Positions 62,365-64,000 of a stretch of DNA of 64,000 bases are shown in pieces. Under the pieces are notes generated by a model. The model searched no databases and was not told where the DNA came from. It saw only the letters and a list, made by a program, of their open reading frames with translations. The DNA comes from Echinicola strongylocentroti. Its GTDB lineage: Bacteria; Bacteroidota; Bacteroidia; Cytophagales; Cyclobacteriaceae. Positions within the stretch are counted from its first letter, which is position 1. Every line of letters begins with the position of its first letter. Position numbers and translations under genes: made by a program. Where the stretch lies: positions 434,001-498,000 of the forward strand of contig NZ_CP030041.1 of the NCBI RefSeq assembly GCF_003260975.1. Reading direction: 5' to 3'.

Positions 62365-63300
62365 ATGAATACGGCCATTAAAGAAACCCAATTTGAATTC
62401 CCGAATCAAACAGGTTTTTACAAAGGAAAAGTCCGGGATGTCTACATGTTTGAGGACAAGATCGCAGTAGTCGCCTCCGACAGGATCTCCGCGTTTGATG
62501 TGGTACTCCCACTGCCCATTCCTTTTAAAGGTCAGGTGCTCAACCAAATAGCGGCCAAGTTCTTGGCGGCCACAGCAGATATCGTCCCCAACTGGGTGAT
62601 CTCTACTCCTGATCCCAATGTCACCATCGGTAAAAAATGTGAGCCTTTTAAGGTAGAAATGGTCATCAGGGGATACCTCGCCGGACACGCCTGGCGTGAA
62701 TACCGAGAGGGAAAAAGGAGCATTTGTGGTGTCAGCCTTCCAGAAGGATTGAAGGAAAACGACAAACTCCCAGAGCCTATCATCACACCTACCACCAAGG
62801 CAGATGAAGGGCATGATGAAGACATCAGCAGGGAAGATATCCTGGCAAATGGTATTGTCAGTGCAGAAGATTATGCCATCCTCGAAAAATACACTAGGGC
62901 GCTCTTCTTGAGAGGAACCGAAATGGCCGCCGACAAAGGCCTGATCCTGGTAGATACCAAATACGAATTTGGGAAATACAACGGTGAGATCTTGCTGATC
63001 GATGAAATACATACGCCAGACTCCAGTCGCTACTTTTATGCAGCAGGCTATGAGGAAAACCAAGAAGCCAACCAGCCCCAAAAACAACTCTCCAAGGAGT
63101 TTGTAAGACAATGGCTGATCGCCAATAACTTCCAGGGCAAGGACGGACAGAGCGTCCCTAATATGCCCAATAAAATTGTAAATGATATTTCCGACCGTTA
63201 TATTGAGCTTTATGAGAAAATCACCGGTGAGGAATTTGATAAAGCCGACAACACCAATATGATGGAAAGGATAAAGAAATCCATCGAAGAAATCATTTAA
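62365..63300 (+). CDS. purC: Phosphoribosylaminoimidazole-succinocarboxamide synthase
   Basis: SAICAR synthetase of purine synthesis, joining aspartate to CAIR with [23 protein letters not shown] at the start, [29 protein letters not shown] and [11 protein letters not shown] are the family signatures. At 311 residues it is the longer form found in plants and many Bacteroidota. It is followed by the STAS gene 57 bases later. Confidence 0.95.
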   Translation: MNTAIKETQFEFPNQTGFYKGKVRDVYMFEDKIAVVASDRISAFDVVLPLPIPFKGQVLNQIAAKFLAATADIVPNWVISTPDPNVTIGKKCEPFKVEMVIRGYLAGHAWREYREGKRSICGVSLPEGLKENDKLPEPIITPTTKADEGHDEDISREDILANGIVSAEDYAILEKYTRALFLRGTEMAADKGLILVDTKYEFGKYNGEILLIDEIHTPDSSRYFYAAGYEENQEANQPQKQLSKEFVRQWLIANNFQGKDGQSVPNMPNKIVNDISDRYIELYEKITGEEFDKADNTNMMERIKKSIEEII

Positions 63301-63357
63301 CTTCCCTAATCCCCAAACACAATGGCCTGAAAACGGCCAAAATAAAACCCATTAAAA

Positions 63358-63741
63358 ATGAAGTACGCAGTAGATAAAAAAGAACAATACGTAATATTCA
63401 CCTTGCAGGAAGAGAAGTTGGACTCTCCGCTTTCTCCTGAACTGAAGTCAGAGCTGTTGACGGTACATGCAGAAGGATACAGCAACCTGATCTTGGACAT
63501 GAGCCACGTAAAATATGCCGACTCCAGTGGACTGAGTGCACTATTGGTAGGCCACCGTGCCTTCAGTGAAGATGGCGGTATCTTCGTCATCTCCTCTCCT
63601 CAAGACCATGTCACCAAGCTTATCAAAATATCCATGCTCGACAAGGTCCTTAATGTAGCTGATTCCATTGAAAATGCGGCTGACAAGATCTTCATGCATG
63701 AGATCGACGGAAACAAGGAAGAGGAAGAAGAGGAAAACTAA
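63358..63741 (+). CDS. STAS-domain anti-sigma factor antagonist
   Basis: A 127-residue single STAS domain of the SpoIIAA type. LILDMSHVKYADSSGLSALL carries the Ser that partner-switching kinases phosphorylate (SSGL). The end is an acidic Glu-run. It lies two bases before RNase Z, an order also seen in other Cytophagales as I recall. The kinase and phosphatase partners are not in the window. Confidence 0.88.
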   Translation: MKYAVDKKEQYVIFTLQEEKLDSPLSPELKSELLTVHAEGYSNLILDMSHVKYADSSGLSALLVGHRAFSEDGGIFVISSPQDHVTKLIKISMLDKVLNVADSIENAADKIFMHEIDGNKEEEEEEN

Positions 63742-63743
63742 GC

Positions 63744-64000
63744 TTGGAATTTTCGGTTACCATTTTAGGCTCCAACTCTGCTGTCCCTGCCCATAACAGG
63801 AACCAGACATCCCAGATCGTCACCCTTGGTAGTAAATTACTGATGGTCGACTGTGGAGAAGCCACCCAAATCCAGTTACAGCGCTACAAAATCAGGTCGT
63901 TTAAGATCGACCATATCTTTATATCGCATTTGCATGGAGATCACTACCTCGGACTGATGGGCGTGATCTCCACTTTTCACCTCAACAAACGCAAGACTCC
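63744..64000 (+). CDS. rnz: Ribonuclease Z (5' part, cut by the window end)
   Basis: Read by hand from a TTG at 63744 and open to the window end: MEFSVTILGSNSAVPAHNRN followed by the metallo-beta-lactamase motif SHLHGDHYLGL. This is the N-terminal part of the tRNA 3'-processing endonuclease RNase Z, which trims tRNA precursors that lack an encoded CCA. The TTG is two bases after the STAS stop and is the only start fitting the family N-terminus. Confidence 0.85.
   Translation, partial: MEFSVTILGSNSAVPAHNRNQTSQIVTLGSKLLMVDCGEATQIQLQRYKIRSFKIDHIFISHLHGDHYLGLMGVISTFHLNKRKT

Overview
The window looks like chromosomal DNA of an aerobic, probably marine member of the Bacteroidota, most likely in or near the Cyclobacteriaceae (Echinicola, Algoriphagus or Cyclobacterium type). 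This is judged from gene content, not from a database search. Pointers are the ribosomal peptide bTHX, a DUF4249 lipoprotein paired with a TonB-dependent receptor, BlaI with an M56 sensor carrying TonB C-terminal domains, Bat-type aerotolerance genes, a DUF3098 protein, OmpA/PD40 proteins, an OmpH lipoprotein, a glsB-glsA lipid pair, and promoters of the TTG/TAnnTTTG type. No rRNA, tRNA or CRISPR array was seen.

Layout. 1-1346: the 3' end of an RlmI-like rRNA methyltransferase and a formate/nitrite transporter. 1866-14726: a hydrogen-oxidation locus with the small and large subunits of a cytosolic group 2a [NiFe]-hydrogenase, its maturation protease, a 103-residue unknown protein, a TPR protein, hypA-B-F-C-D-E, a six-repeat NHL protein and, convergently, a probable nickel permease. 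15146-25948: housekeeping and envelope genes (Hpt protein, S9 peptidase, OmpA/PD40 protein, deoxyhypusine-synthase-like enzyme, OmpH lipoprotein, HDAC-like deacetylase, fatty acid desaturase). 26273-28932: a BlaI/M56 regulatory pair whose sensor has an unusual tail. 29140-33407: bTHX, a lipoprotein, then a SAM-I riboswitch ahead of metX and a homoserine dehydrogenase. 35739-40728: ftsX, DUF3098, uppP, truB, ribF, scoA, scoB.

41052-42685 is an AT-rich two-gene islet (ImmA/IrrE metallopeptidase plus DUF4411 PIN-like protein) that resembles a toxin-antitoxin module. 42916-46140 holds two FGly sulfatases. 46389-53168 holds a DJ-1-like protein, an SDR/DUF2867 protein, three surface or export proteins and a glycine/ornithine-lipid acyltransferase pair. 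53364-56585 is a DUF4249 lipoprotein with a TonB-dependent receptor broken by a single-base frameshift. 57006-59305 is a partial Bat locus. 59516-64000 has a thiolase, a MORN-repeat protein, purC, a STAS protein and the start of RNase Z.

The strongest biological story is the hydrogenase locus. It carries almost everything needed to build a soluble H2-oxidising enzyme (structural genes, C-terminal protease, a full hyp set, nickel uptake), plus three conserved-looking accessory proteins of unknown role, but no recognisable electron-transfer partner. At least two families of dispersed intergenic repeats punctuate the window, and copies lie inside and just outside this locus.
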